Shown piece by piece: positions 26,964 to 35,335 of a stretch of DNA of 64,000 bases (position 1 is the first letter of the stretch; each line of letters begins with the position of its first letter). Origin of the DNA: JABDKH01 sp963768565. GTDB lineage: Bacteria > Bacteroidota > Rhodothermia > Rhodothermales > JABDKH01. Made by a program: the position numbers and the translations under genes. The notes under the pieces are model-generated. The model was not told the origin of the DNA. It was given only the letters and a program-made list of their open reading frames with translations, and did no database searches. Location: assembly GCA_963768565.1 (NCBI GenBank), contig CAVYIO010000029.1, positions 1 to 64,000 on the forward strand. The letters run 5' to 3'.

Positions 26964-27791
26964 CTACGAGGTGCGGACCCTGCCTCCGGTCGCAACCCGC
27001 ACGGCCGCTGCAAGAAAGAACAGAACGCCAAGCGCAGCAACAACTGACGACCCGGCAGGAAAATCGAACTCGACGGAAAAGTAGATACCCAGCACACTTC
27101 CAATTACACCGAAAACAATCGCGAGTGGAGCAAGACCTCGCCTGCCTCGCGTCAACAGAATTGCTGTCACCGGTGGGGCAACAATGAACGCAAAGACAGG
27201 AATGACACCCCCGATACGAACAGCCAACACGATGGCAAGACCAAGCGTCAGGTAGAAGAGAAAGTTCCAGATATCGAAGAAACCGATGTCGTCTACGGAG
27301 TCGGAGGCGAATTTTTCCGTGAGTTCAAAGAACCGGCGACGAAAGAGCATGTGTATCAGCCCTATCGTGACGAACACGCCGGCCAACCACCACAGCTCCG
27401 GCGTGGACACGGTAAAGAAACTTCCGAACAGGACTTCTGAGATATCGGAATCGCCGTGTGCAGACTTTGAAATCAGAAGCACGGTTACGGCCGATGCGAA
27501 CGCGTACACGATTCCGATGATCGCTTCCTGTTTTAGTCGCAGGTCCGAGACCTTCACAAGCGAGAGCGCGAATGCTCCGAGCAGTGTGAACACAATCGAA
27601 GTTATGGTTGGATCGAGATCTGCATACGCCGCAACTGCAACGCCCAGCATCGATATCTGACCCAGGGCCAGGTCAACAAACACAATGCCGCGGGCCACCA
27701 CGTGCACGCCCAGATACGCAAGCAGAATGGCGACGATCGAGCTCGCCAGGAGCGCGTTGATTACGAAGTCTTCAAAAAGCAGCCCGTCCAT
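26964..27791 (-). CDS. Second metal ABC transporter permease
   Basis: ABC-3 family permease of 275 residues with about eight hydrophobic helices. It starts with DFVINALLASSIVAILLAYLG and has IVFVDLALGQISMLGVAVA, the counterpart of the SxxGxALA stretch in ZnuB, and VIPVFAFIVAPPVTAILL near the end. It is only 12 bp after the second binding-protein gene. The set lacks an adjacent ATPase gene, unlike znuABC. It might use the ZnuC at 21.6-22.3 kb. Confidence 0.88.
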   Translation of the reverse strand: MDGLLFEDFVINALLASSIVAILLAYLGVHVVARGIVFVDLALGQISMLGVAVAAYADLDPTITSIVFTLLGAFALSLVKVSDLRLKQEAIIGIVYAFASAVTVLLISKSAHGDSDISEVLFGSFFTVSTPELWWLAGVFVTIGLIHMLFRRRFFELTEKFASDSVDDIGFFDIWNFLFYLTLGLAIVLAVRIGGVIPVFAFIVAPPVTAILLTRGRRGLAPLAIVFGVIGSVLGIYFSVEFDFPAGSSVVAALGVLFFLAAAVRVATGGRVRTS

Positions 27792-27803
27792 ATCCGGTCC
27801 CGG

Positions 27804-28760
27804 TCAGGGTGTAGTCTGGCGCTTGTAGCCGGTTTGTTCGAACGCGGCGACGAGCGTCGACACGTTGTTTCGAAAGAGGTCGAGATACGTGTCTATTCCA
27901 TCTGTGGCGCCGACCGACGTGGCGAGCGTTACGACGACCGCATCGGTTTTGCGAGCCACAAGCTCGGCCGCATCCTTCTTGAAGTATGGCGACGTGATAA
28001 TAATTCGAATCCCTTCGGATTGCATCAGGTGAATGACTTTTGCCAACTGGGAAGGACTCGGCGGGATGCCCGGTTTCGGCTCCAGAAAGTCCACGATGTT
28101 CATCCCGAAACGCTCCTCGAAATAGGGCCACTCGTTGTGATATGCAACGATTTTTGCTCCTGCATAGGGAGCGATCAGGGTCATCAATGTCGCAAGCGAC
28201 TCGTCAATACTATCGTTGAATTGCTGAAGGTTGCCGGCGAAGTACTCCCTGTCCGATGGGCGCAATCGACTCAGTGATTCATAGATGTTAAGGGCGATGA
28301 CCTTTCCGCGTACCGGATCCAGCCAGTAGTGCGGGTTTCCGTAGATGTGAATATCGCCCTGCTCCCTGCTGGCGCTCGCAGGCTGCTGGAGTAGCGGCAC
28401 TCCGACGGACGCGTCAACGTAGCCTTCGCCGCCAACAAGAATTTTTCTGTTACGAGCCGAGTTGACGAGGGGCGGAACCCAACCCGACTCAAGGTCGAGA
28501 CCCACTGTGACAAACATGTCAGCCGATGCAAGACGACGAATGTAGCTGGGCTTGGGATCGACGAAATGGGGATTCTGGTAACCGGTGGCGATTGCGAACG
28601 CGTCCACCCTGTCGCCACCAATCATCTCGGTAATACTCCGGAGATCCGGCAGCGTGGTGACCACGCGCAACCGACCCTGGGCCTGCACGATTCCCGGGGC
28701 CGCCGCGACGACTGCTACGACTGCCAGCAACACACGTGTTCGAACGGTTGTCTTGTTCAT
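27804..28760 (-). CDS. Second metal ABC transporter substrate-binding protein
   Basis: Signal peptide ending at VQAQ, so this one is periplasmic and not a lipoprotein. The metal-site residues are His in QNPHFVDPK, His in GNPHYWLDP, His/Glu in AYHNEWPYFEERFG and Asp in DGIDTYLDLF. ATG 28760 with GAGGG 5 nt ahead is preferred over 28763 and over 28793, which would overlap the porin gene. The AYHNEWPYF stretch differs clearly from the SHPFLEYF of the other ZnuA-like protein here, so the two may prefer different metals or conditions. Confidence 0.9.
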   Translation of the reverse strand: MNKTTVRTRVLLAVVAVVAAAPGIVQAQGRLRVVTTLPDLRSITEMIGGDRVDAFAIATGYQNPHFVDPKPSYIRRLASADMFVTVGLDLESGWVPPLVNSARNRKILVGGEGYVDASVGVPLLQQPASASREQGDIHIYGNPHYWLDPVRGKVIALNIYESLSRLRPSDREYFAGNLQQFNDSIDESLATLMTLIAPYAGAKIVAYHNEWPYFEERFGMNIVDFLEPKPGIPPSPSQLAKVIHLMQSEGIRIIITSPYFKKDAAELVARKTDAVVVTLATSVGATDGIDTYLDLFRNNVSTLVAAFEQTGYKRQTTP

Positions 28761-28773
28761 CATGCCCTCAATT

Positions 28774-29922
28774 CTAGTATTCGTGTGCTCCATGCGAACC
28801 GATGGCGAAGACGGCTCTTACTACGGCCTGAACGCTTCTGTCCATCTCGTTCGCCTCACGCGCTTGCAGGCCGAACTCGATTTTCTGGAACTCGGTGAGC
28901 AGCCATCCTGCCGTCACCGAAAGTCCCCGTTCGTTCCAGTCCGGATCGGCCGGTGCATCTGAGACATCCACGCGCATCGTCGTTAGCCACCTTCGTGCAA
29001 ATCGATATTGCGCGAGTGCATAGCCGCCCCAGGTGCGAACGACTCTGGTTGGCGAATCCTGCCGGCTGAAGACACACTCAGCTTGAAGGGTCAGCGACTG
29101 GTATACGTTGAACTGCAACGGTTTCCAGATATATGTGGCATCAAGTCCTCCAAGCAGCGTGGTCCTGCCAAATTCGTTCGGACCCACCGCACCACTCAGT
29201 CCCAGCTCCATGGTAGCATTCGGATTCAAGTCCCAGAAATTCTTGACACGACTGACGTATAACAACCGGTTCGACTCATGGCCCATAAAACTCTCGTTTT
29301 CGCCTGGACCGCGAGTTACTTCGATCGTCAAGTCCTGAAAGAACCACGGGTTTGGTACGAGCCAGCTCAGCGACAAGCCTTGATCGTTCAGGCCGTCCGA
29401 GCCAAAGAAATTCCTGTAGACGAAGGGCAGGTCCACGTATGGCAACACGTGTGGATGAAGTCGATTGATCTTCCCGAAGCCGCTCCGAAACTTTCCAGCC
29501 TTCAGCTGAAGCTGAAACGGCAGCGACAGGGAAGTCAGATACGCCTCCTCGAGTTCGAATTCGAACTCGCCGTCATCGCCGTGAATTGCGACGAACACAT
29601 CCGCGCGGGCATAGGGATCGATCGCCGATCGAAGAGCCGTTTCCACTTCGTGCATCTCCGCATCGACGTTGCGAGGGCCCTTCGAGGAATAGCCGGCTCG
29701 GAAATCACCGATAACGCTGATCTCCGGATTCATCAGGTTGCGCGGCGGGCGCGCTCCTGATCTGGGTGTGGGCGATATGACGGTGTTCGCCAGTTCGCGC
29801 TCGAGTTCCCGTATAAGGAGCGAGTCCGTTGCCGTCGAGTCCACACCCTGGGCGAAGATCGACGTGCTTGTAACAACGAGGCTGACGAGAATCGAACCTG
29901 TCCGGCGCCTGAAATTATTCAT
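28774..29922 (-). CDS. Outer-membrane β-barrel protein of the metal operon
   Basis: The product has a signal peptide (SLVVTSTSIFAQ) and a body of alternating hydrophobic strands: LQLKAGKFRSGFGKINRLHPH, GLSLSWLVPNPWFFQDLTIEV, RTTLLGGLDATYIW, RFARRWLTTMRVDV. This resembles 14-18-stranded porins with a KxGKFR...G motif. It precedes the binding-protein and permease genes with 13 bp spacing. I infer passage of metal ions or chelates across the outer membrane; a general porin is the alternative. The family name is not certain. Confidence 0.75.
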   Translation of the reverse strand: MNNFRRRTGSILVSLVVTSTSIFAQGVDSTATDSLLIRELERELANTVISPTPRSGARPPRNLMNPEISVIGDFRAGYSSKGPRNVDAEMHEVETALRSAIDPYARADVFVAIHGDDGEFEFELEEAYLTSLSLPFQLQLKAGKFRSGFGKINRLHPHVLPYVDLPFVYRNFFGSDGLNDQGLSLSWLVPNPWFFQDLTIEVTRGPGENESFMGHESNRLLYVSRVKNFWDLNPNATMELGLSGAVGPNEFGRTTLLGGLDATYIWKPLQFNVYQSLTLQAECVFSRQDSPTRVVRTWGGYALAQYRFARRWLTTMRVDVSDAPADPDWNERGLSVTAGWLLTEFQKIEFGLQAREANEMDRSVQAVVRAVFAIGSHGAHEY

Positions 29923-30023
29923 AGCCGCGACGATGTCTGGTCTGCCGCATGCGACTCGTGGCGTACGGCGGTGGACGGATCTTGTCCCGAAGAGGACCCG
30001 GGACGAGAGATGAGAAACCGGGG

Positions 30024-30376
30024 TCAGGCGTGGTACGGAGGAGCTCGGCCACGCGGCCTCGTAACCGGATCGGCCGAAACCGCCCAGGCTTTGGTGAGGG
30101 GCACAAGATCCCCGGGATCAGCCGTGCACCACGTGATAGGCACAAGGGGAATCTGACTATCTACGACCTGGCAGAGTACGCAGACGACCTCATCGTACTT
30201 CTCGATGGAAGCGGGTAGGTCAGTACCGAGAAGTCGGCATGGACATGGCTCGTGATGGAGGCCGCTCGCGATGCCGCCGCGTAATCCAGGCTGTGCTGGA
30301 CGCGATGGGCCGCCGGACCGATAATACTACCGGCCGCGACCAGAACAACCAGGAAGAGCGGGCACCGGGATTTCAC
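30024..30376 (-). CDS. DUF2946-like metal-related exported protein, one frameshift
   Basis: The first frame gives a hydrophobic leader (CPLFLVVLVAAGSIIG) and a His-bearing segment (HRVQHSLDY, SHVHADFSV). Near 30207-30222 the frame shifts and the other frame reads ASIEKYDEVVCVLCQVVDS and ends in RGRAPPYHA. His pairs followed by CxxC and a C-terminus of the RGPP type are the outline of DUF2946 proteins, which often sit beside copper or zinc TonB/ABC genes. It lies 101 bp upstream of the outer-membrane protein gene, so it is probably the first gene of the metal operon. The assignment is tentative. Confidence 0.5.
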
Positions 30377-30460
30377 GACGTTGTCTGCAGGTTTCTGACC
30401 CGAAAGAACGGAGGTCTCTCTAGCGTATGCGTTTTTGAATCGGCCCGGGGCCTGTATGTT

Positions 30461-31030
30461 TCAGGCCGTGGCAACAGCAAGTGGGTAGTCCGCGTCCACA
30501 TTGCCGGCGGCCATCTCCCTCAATCGCCGTCGAAGCAGGCGCTTCCGAAACGAACTGATACGATCAGTGAACAGAATACCGTGAAGATGGTCGTATTCGT
30601 GGAGGATGACGCGCGCGAAGAGCCCGGATGCCTCGATCTCTTGCTGCTCGAGATTCCGATCGAGGTACCGTACGCGAATAGACACGGCACGGGCTACAAT
30701 TTCACGAATGTCAGGTATGCTCAGGCACCCTTCTTCGAACTCGTCGGTCTCCGGTGACTCGTAAAGGATCTCCGGATTGATCAGCGCCATTGGCTGGTCG
30801 GGCACGATGATTCCGTCTGCCGCCAGCTCGTCTGCGAGTGGCGAGACGTCGACCACGAACACCATCTCGCTTCTCCCGACCTGCGGTGCGGCGAGGCCAA
30901 TGCCGTCGGCGCCATGCATGGTCTGAATCATGTCGTCTATGAGTTTCTGGAGCTCGACGGTATTTGTCTCAACGACGTCGGTCTTCCGTCGCAAGATCGG
31001 AGCTCCATAAACGTAGACAGGCAGTATCAT
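30461..31030 (-). CDS. def: Peptide deformylase
   Basis: Complete 189-residue deformylase with the three motifs in order: GIGLAAPQVG, EEGCLSIP (metal-ligand Cys) and HEYDHLHG (two His ligands and catalytic Glu). It removes formyl groups from nascent proteins. Residues 60-90 carry a small insertion. It is 29 bp after ruvX on the same strand. Confidence 0.96.
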   Translation of the reverse strand: MILPVYVYGAPILRRKTDVVETNTVELQKLIDDMIQTMHGADGIGLAAPQVGRSEMVFVVDVSPLADELAADGIIVPDQPMALINPEILYESPETDEFEEGCLSIPDIREIVARAVSIRVRYLDRNLEQQEIEASGLFARVILHEYDHLHGILFTDRISSFRKRLLRRRLREMAAGNVDADYPLAVATA

Positions 31031-31059
31031 CTCTAACAGTAGTCGGGTGTGTGTAAGAT

Positions 31060-31536
31060 TCAGGCTGGGCGGGCCGCTGGATCATCCAGGTACTCCTGCA
31101 GGATGAGGGCTGCGGCTGCCGAATCAACTCGCCCTTTGGTACGTCTCCATTTTCGATTCGGTCCGGCTTCACGGATCTTCTCGGCAGCGACGGCCGACGT
31201 GTATCGCTCATCCCATTTCACGATCATGGTATTCGGAAGTGCCCTTGAAATCCGCTTGATGTAGCCCGCTACGAGCTCCGTCGCAAGCCCTTCCTCGCCG
31301 TCCGGCATCAGGGGCCATCCGATGACCACCAGGTCCAGACCATCCTCTTCGTCGATCTCCCTGAGCCGTGCCAGCGCTTCGGCCGGCGAGTAGGTGCCGA
31401 GCGGCTGCGCAAACATCCGAAGCGGATCAGCCACGGCGATTCCAACGCGCTTCTTTCCATAATCGATTCCGACCCAGCGCCGGGGCAACCCTATGTCCGC
31501 AGAAGTGGCCATCACCAGGTCAGACCGGCGGACCAT
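31060..31536 (-). CDS. ruvX: RuvX/YqgF-type RNase H-fold nuclease
   Basis: RNase H-like fold with the catalytic acidic positions in GIDYGKKRVGIAVADPL, the WDERYTSAVA segment and the C-terminal VDSAAAALILQEYLD. Family roles are pre-16S rRNA 5' end processing and possibly Holliday junction resolution. ATG 31536 has AGGAAA about 9 nt upstream; ATG 31512 would also fit and would remove eight residues. Gene order HU, ruvX, def on the minus strand. Confidence 0.88.
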   Translation of the reverse strand: MVRRSDLVMATSADIGLPRRWVGIDYGKKRVGIAVADPLRMFAQPLGTYSPAEALARLREIDEEDGLDLVVIGWPLMPDGEEGLATELVAGYIKRISRALPNTMIVKWDERYTSAVAAEKIREAGPNRKWRRTKGRVDSAAAALILQEYLDDPAARPA

Positions 31537-31590
31537 GGAGACGCGTTTCCTATTGGAAGGCTCACGGACGCATCGAGAGAGGCCGCACGA

Positions 31591-31989
31591 TCACGAATCA
31601 ACGTTCCTATCCGGCACATGCTGGCCGTTCTGGGAGAAATCCGCGCTACCCTCGGGAACGGAATAGTTCAGTTCCGCCAGCGGCTTCTGGAGAACTTCCT
31701 TGAGCTTCTTGCTCGGCTTGAAGTGCGTCTTGCGCCGACTTGGAATAAACACGGTCTCGTTGGTCTTCGGATTACGCGCCTTCGGCTTGGCCTTCGTCTT
31801 CTTGACTTCGAAGACCCCGAAGTCCCGGAGTTCGATTCGAACCTCGGGATCTGCTTCCTCCATCATCTGGCCAAGTGCCTTCACCACGGCACCGACCCAC
31901 GGCTCACTCTTGTAAATAGGTTCGCCCATGAGCATCGAGACACGACGGGCAAGGTCTTTCTTCGTCAGGGTCGTGGGCTTGGAAGCCAT
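31591..31989 (-). CDS. HU/IHF-family DNA-binding protein
   Basis: The N-terminal helices (TTLTKKDLARRVSMLMG) and the arm region GVFEVKKTKAKPKARNPKTNETVFIPSRRKTHFKPSKKLKE show an HU/IHF protein with the RNPxT DNA-intercalating tip. It is about 132 residues, longer than standard HU (90), with an extra C-terminal tail of about 30 residues. ATG 31989 is favoured over a start at 32004. The protein bends DNA and helps organise the nucleoid. It lies 54 bp upstream of ruvX. Confidence 0.9.
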   Translation of the reverse strand: MASKPTTLTKKDLARRVSMLMGEPIYKSEPWVGAVVKALGQMMEEADPEVRIELRDFGVFEVKKTKAKPKARNPKTNETVFIPSRRKTHFKPSKKLKEVLQKPLAELNYSVPEGSADFSQNGQHVPDRNVDS

Positions 31990-32145
31990 GAGTTCGTTCC
32001 TCAACCGTTGTGATGTGTGCTCGCGACGAAATGCAGAGGGAGCTTCGATAGTGTTTCCAGAAGGGACCCCTAAGGTAAAAACACCTGATCTTTATCCAAA
32101 CGAGATTCCAGGGCCTGATGCGTCATCTTCGCCAGTGGACGCAGA

Positions 32146-34404
32146 CTACGCCGCATCTTCACCTTCTTCGAACCGATAAACACCGTGTATTCCGTCGATT
32201 CGTTTAATCCGCTTGATCAATCTGTAGAGATGGGCCAGATCGCTCACATACATTACGATGGTACCTTCGAACACGCCATCCTCAGAGTCGACCGTGATCG
32301 ACCGGATGTTGGTGCTGAGGTTTTTGGAAATGACGGTCGTGATATCGCTGACGATGCCGACGCGATCCTCGCCGACTATCCGCAGAGCCGTGATGAAATG
32401 AACGTCTTTCTGCCGGCTCCATTCTACGGGAACGACGCGCTCCGGGTGGTTGATGAGCAGATCCGGAGAGTTCTTGCAGTTCACCCGGTGGATGCGGATG
32501 CTACCGGCCCGGCTTAGATATCCGAAGACTTCGTCACCGGGGATGGGATTGCAGCACGAGGCGTATTTCGTGACGATATCCGTGTGCAATTCTCCGTCGA
32601 TCATCAGCGCGGGTCTCGTGGCCGCCTTCGCTGAATCAAGGAAGCTCTCATACTGAAGGCGCAGCGACTCCGTGTCCCGCTGAGGCTCGGAAACTCCCGG
32701 GACGGCGGACTCCCCCTTCTTGATCAGCGTGATCAGATCTCCGACGTCGAACAGACCGGACCCGAGCTCGAAGAACATCTGCTGCGGATTCGGAAACTTG
32801 AGACGCGCCGTAAACTGCTGCAGGTCACTTTCGCTGATTTCGATATTGGCACGACGGGCCTTTTTGCTCCAGATCTCCCTGCCCACGTCCGTCGCCTTGC
32901 GCCGCTTTTCGTTGATCCAGTGCCGGATGCGACTTCGCGCCTTGTGCGTCACGACGAACTTCATCCAGTCCGGATTGGGCGTCTGCTTCTTGGACGTGAT
33001 AATCTCTACCTGGTCGCCGCTCTTGAGTCGATGCGACAGCGGCACCATCTTGCCGTTGACCTTCGCGCCGATGCAATGGAAGCCAACTTCCGTATGCACC
33101 TGGAAGGCGAAGTCGACCGGTGTCGCGTTCGTCGGCACGGTCTTGAGCTCTCCCTTGGGCGTGAAGACATAGATCTCCTGGTCGTAGAGATTCAGTCGAA
33201 ACTCCTCCACGAATTCTGTCGCTTGATCGGATCGCGGATTTTCCAGTAGTTCGCGCACCCACGAAAGGAACCGCTCCATCTGACCGTCCGAGCGAGTGAC
33301 TTCTTCCTTGTACTTCCAGTGTGCAGCGAGTCCGCGCTCGGCGATGTCGTGCATCTCTTGCGTACGAATTTGCACCTCAACACGCTTCCCACCGGGACCC
33401 AGCAACGTGGTGTGCAGACTCTGATAGCCATTCGATTTCGGCGTCGAGATGAAGTCCCGAAATCGCTCCGGAAGAGGCTTGTACAGGTCGGTCACAATCG
33501 AATAGACACGCCAGCAGTCCTCTTTGCCTTCTCGTCCACTTGTCTGAAGAACGATCCGAATTGCGAACAGGTCGTAGATCTCATCCAGCGGCTTGTTCTG
33601 ACGATTCATCTTGCGATAGATCGAACAGATGTTCTTGGGCCGTCCGTAGATTTCAAACTCAAATCCGTGCTCTGCAAGGCGTTCCTTGAGGGGCGCGATA
33701 AACGAATTGACGTAGCGCTCCCGCTCGTCGCTCGAGTCCTGCAGCCGCCCGACGATCGCCGCATACTCATCCGGATGTATGGTCTGCAGTGCCAGATCTT
33801 CGAGCTGATTCTTGATGGCGAACAGACCGAAGCGGTGAGCGAGCGGGGCGTAGAGCTCGAGCGTTTCTGTCGCGGTCTTGATCTGCTTGTGGCGCGTGAC
33901 GGCACCGATGGTCTGCATATTGTGCAGGCGATCCGCAAACTTGACGAGGATCACGCGGATATCCGTGGCCATCGAGAGCATGAGCTTCCGGACGTTCTCT
34001 GCCTGCCCGAGGGCGCGGCTTGAGAATACTCCACTGATCTTGGTCAGGCCGTCGATGATATTCGCTATGGTGGGCCCGAACTCGTCACGGATGAATTCGA
34101 GAGAGATTTCCGTGTCTTCGACGACGTCATGAAGCAGGGCCGCGACGACACTCACGTCGTCGATCGCCATTTCCCGCGCCATGATGTGGGCCACCTCCAG
34201 CGGATGAGCGATATACATCTCACCCGAGTGTCGGCGATCGTTTCGATGGGCCCAGTAGCTAATGCGGAACGCCCTGCGGAGTCGCTCTTCGTCGACTGAC
34301 GGGAGCGTCTTCTGGCAGACCTCGATCAACTGATTGAGTCGCTCGCGAAAATGCGGCTCGACGTTGAGTTCCTCTCCCTGCAGTATAGTGGCGGATCGAA
34401 GCAT
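32146..34404 (-). CDS. Bifunctional (p)ppGpp synthetase/hydrolase (Rel/SpoT)
   Basis: Full-length 752-residue Rel. The HD hydrolase domain (about 45-190) includes the metal pair in LLHDVVEDT. The synthetase domain (about 245-365) has GRPKNICSIYRKM, EIYDLFAIRIV and NGYQSLHTT. Then TGS (YVFTPKGELKTVPTNATPVD), a zinc-finger-like CCNPIPGDEVFGYLSR and a C-terminal ACT domain (ALRIVGEDRVGIVSDIT). Both catalytic sites look intact, so it should make and remove alarmone in response to stalled ribosomes. It lies just downstream of the ribosomal superoperon terminator on the same strand. Confidence 0.96.
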   Translation of the reverse strand: MLRSATILQGEELNVEPHFRERLNQLIEVCQKTLPSVDEERLRRAFRISYWAHRNDRRHSGEMYIAHPLEVAHIMAREMAIDDVSVVAALLHDVVEDTEISLEFIRDEFGPTIANIIDGLTKISGVFSSRALGQAENVRKLMLSMATDIRVILVKFADRLHNMQTIGAVTRHKQIKTATETLELYAPLAHRFGLFAIKNQLEDLALQTIHPDEYAAIVGRLQDSSDERERYVNSFIAPLKERLAEHGFEFEIYGRPKNICSIYRKMNRQNKPLDEIYDLFAIRIVLQTSGREGKEDCWRVYSIVTDLYKPLPERFRDFISTPKSNGYQSLHTTLLGPGGKRVEVQIRTQEMHDIAERGLAAHWKYKEEVTRSDGQMERFLSWVRELLENPRSDQATEFVEEFRLNLYDQEIYVFTPKGELKTVPTNATPVDFAFQVHTEVGFHCIGAKVNGKMVPLSHRLKSGDQVEIITSKKQTPNPDWMKFVVTHKARSRIRHWINEKRRKATDVGREIWSKKARRANIEISESDLQQFTARLKFPNPQQMFFELGSGLFDVGDLITLIKKGESAVPGVSEPQRDTESLRLQYESFLDSAKAATRPALMIDGELHTDIVTKYASCCNPIPGDEVFGYLSRAGSIRIHRVNCKNSPDLLINHPERVVPVEWSRQKDVHFITALRIVGEDRVGIVSDITTVISKNLSTNIRSITVDSEDGVFEGTIVMYVSDLAHLYRLIKRIKRIDGIHGVYRFEEGEDAA

Positions 34405-34495
34405 AGACGGTCGAACGAGTTGGGGTCTCTGTTAGAATCGCCTCGCAGGTGACTGTTCCTCAGGTGGACAGTCAGCGGTTCAGGGCCCAATAATC

Positions 34496-34527
34496 AAAAA
34501 GGGCGCCCCGCACATTACGGGACGCCC
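34496..34527 (-). terminator. Intrinsic terminator of the ribosomal superoperon
   Basis: On the minus strand GGGCGTCCCG, a 7-nt loop and CGGGGCGCCC form a stem of ten positions with one weak pair, followed at once by TTTTT. It begins 27 bp after the rplQ stop, so it closes the rpsL-rplQ operon and separates it from the Rel gene. Confidence 0.93.
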
Positions 34528-34554
34528 TGATCTTCCAGGTCAATTGACCGCGTA

Positions 34555-35277
34555 CTACTTTTTGGATTCGTCGTCGCCCTCTTCAGCCGATTCATCGGAA
34601 CCGCTCTCGGGCGATGCATGCCTCGGCGGCGGCGTCAACATCGTCGACCGCGTCGGTTGTCGACGCTTCGGTCTTGTCAGCCTCGTCAGGCGGAGCGACA
34701 TCTGTTTGAGCCTCCGCGTCCTCCGCCACGGCGTCATCGGAGGAGTCGACGGCCACGTCAACCGCTTCGGCAACGTCCGCGTCTGCTGAATCCACGGCAT
34801 CATCGACGGCCTCGGCCCCGGGGCAGTCGCTGCGACCGCGGCTGCAGCAGCACCCGAACGTCGACCCCGCCCACGCCGCGTCGCCTTCTTGGTGCCGCTC
34901 GCGCCTTCCGGCCGGACGTCGTTGTAGTCAACCAGTTCGATGACGGCCATGGAGGCTGAATCACCGTGTCGTTGACCCAGTTTTACAATGCGCGTGTAGC
35001 CGCCTTTGCGATCACCGACCTTTTCGGCGATCTCATCGAACAACTCGGTTACCGCCCGCTTGTCTTGCAGGTGTCTGAACACCTGCCGCCGATTATGGCT
35101 GTTGTCTTCGCGCGCCCGCGTGATCAGGGGTTCAACGTAGACTCTCAGAGCCTTCGCCTTGGCCTGCGTCGTCACGATACGCTTGTGCTCTATCAGCGCG
35201 GTGGACAGGGCCTTGAGGGTGGCGCGCCTGTGCGAGCTACCGCGGCCAATCCGATGTCTTTTGGTCTGATGTCTCAT
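34555..35277 (-). CDS. rplQ: 50S ribosomal protein L17 with long acidic C-terminal tail
   Basis: Residues 1-120 are a normal L17 (MRHQTKRHRIGR, RATLKALSTALIEHKRI, GGYTRIVKLGQRHGD, ELVDYND). The tail runs for about 120 more residues. In the annotated frame its middle is Arg/Pro-rich, but the neighbouring frame from about 34822 to 34620 reads Asp/Ala/Glu-rich text (DSADADVAEAVDVAVDSSDD, TDAVDDVDAAAEA), and the last residues return to an acidic ESGSDESAEEGDDESKK. Two compensating one-base indels therefore hide a continuous acidic tail. It is the last gene of the superoperon. Confidence 0.93.
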   Translation of the reverse strand: MRHQTKRHRIGRGSSHRRATLKALSTALIEHKRIVTTQAKAKALRVYVEPLITRAREDNSHNRRQVFRHLQDKRAVTELFDEIAEKVGDRKGGYTRIVKLGQRHGDSASMAVIELVDYNDVRPEGASGTKKATRRGRGRRSGAAAAAVAATAPGPRPSMMPWIQQTRTLPKRLTWPSTPPMTPWRRTRRLKQMSLRLTRLTRPKRRQPTRSTMLTPPPRHASPESGSDESAEEGDDESKK

Positions 35278-35335
35278 GATATTTCAGTCCTGGCTGAACG
35301 GTTCGACTCGAGCCGCATGCCGCGAAGAGGCTCTC

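Noticed and set aside
30454..30472. GGCCTG/CAGGCC hairpin at the end of def as a terminator
   Set aside because: No T-run follows it on either strand, and it overlaps the def stop codon.
34601..34860. Repeat-like GC-rich stretch considered as a mobile or CRISPR-like array
   Set aside because: It is the codon pattern of the acidic L17 tail; units are irregular and there are no spacers.
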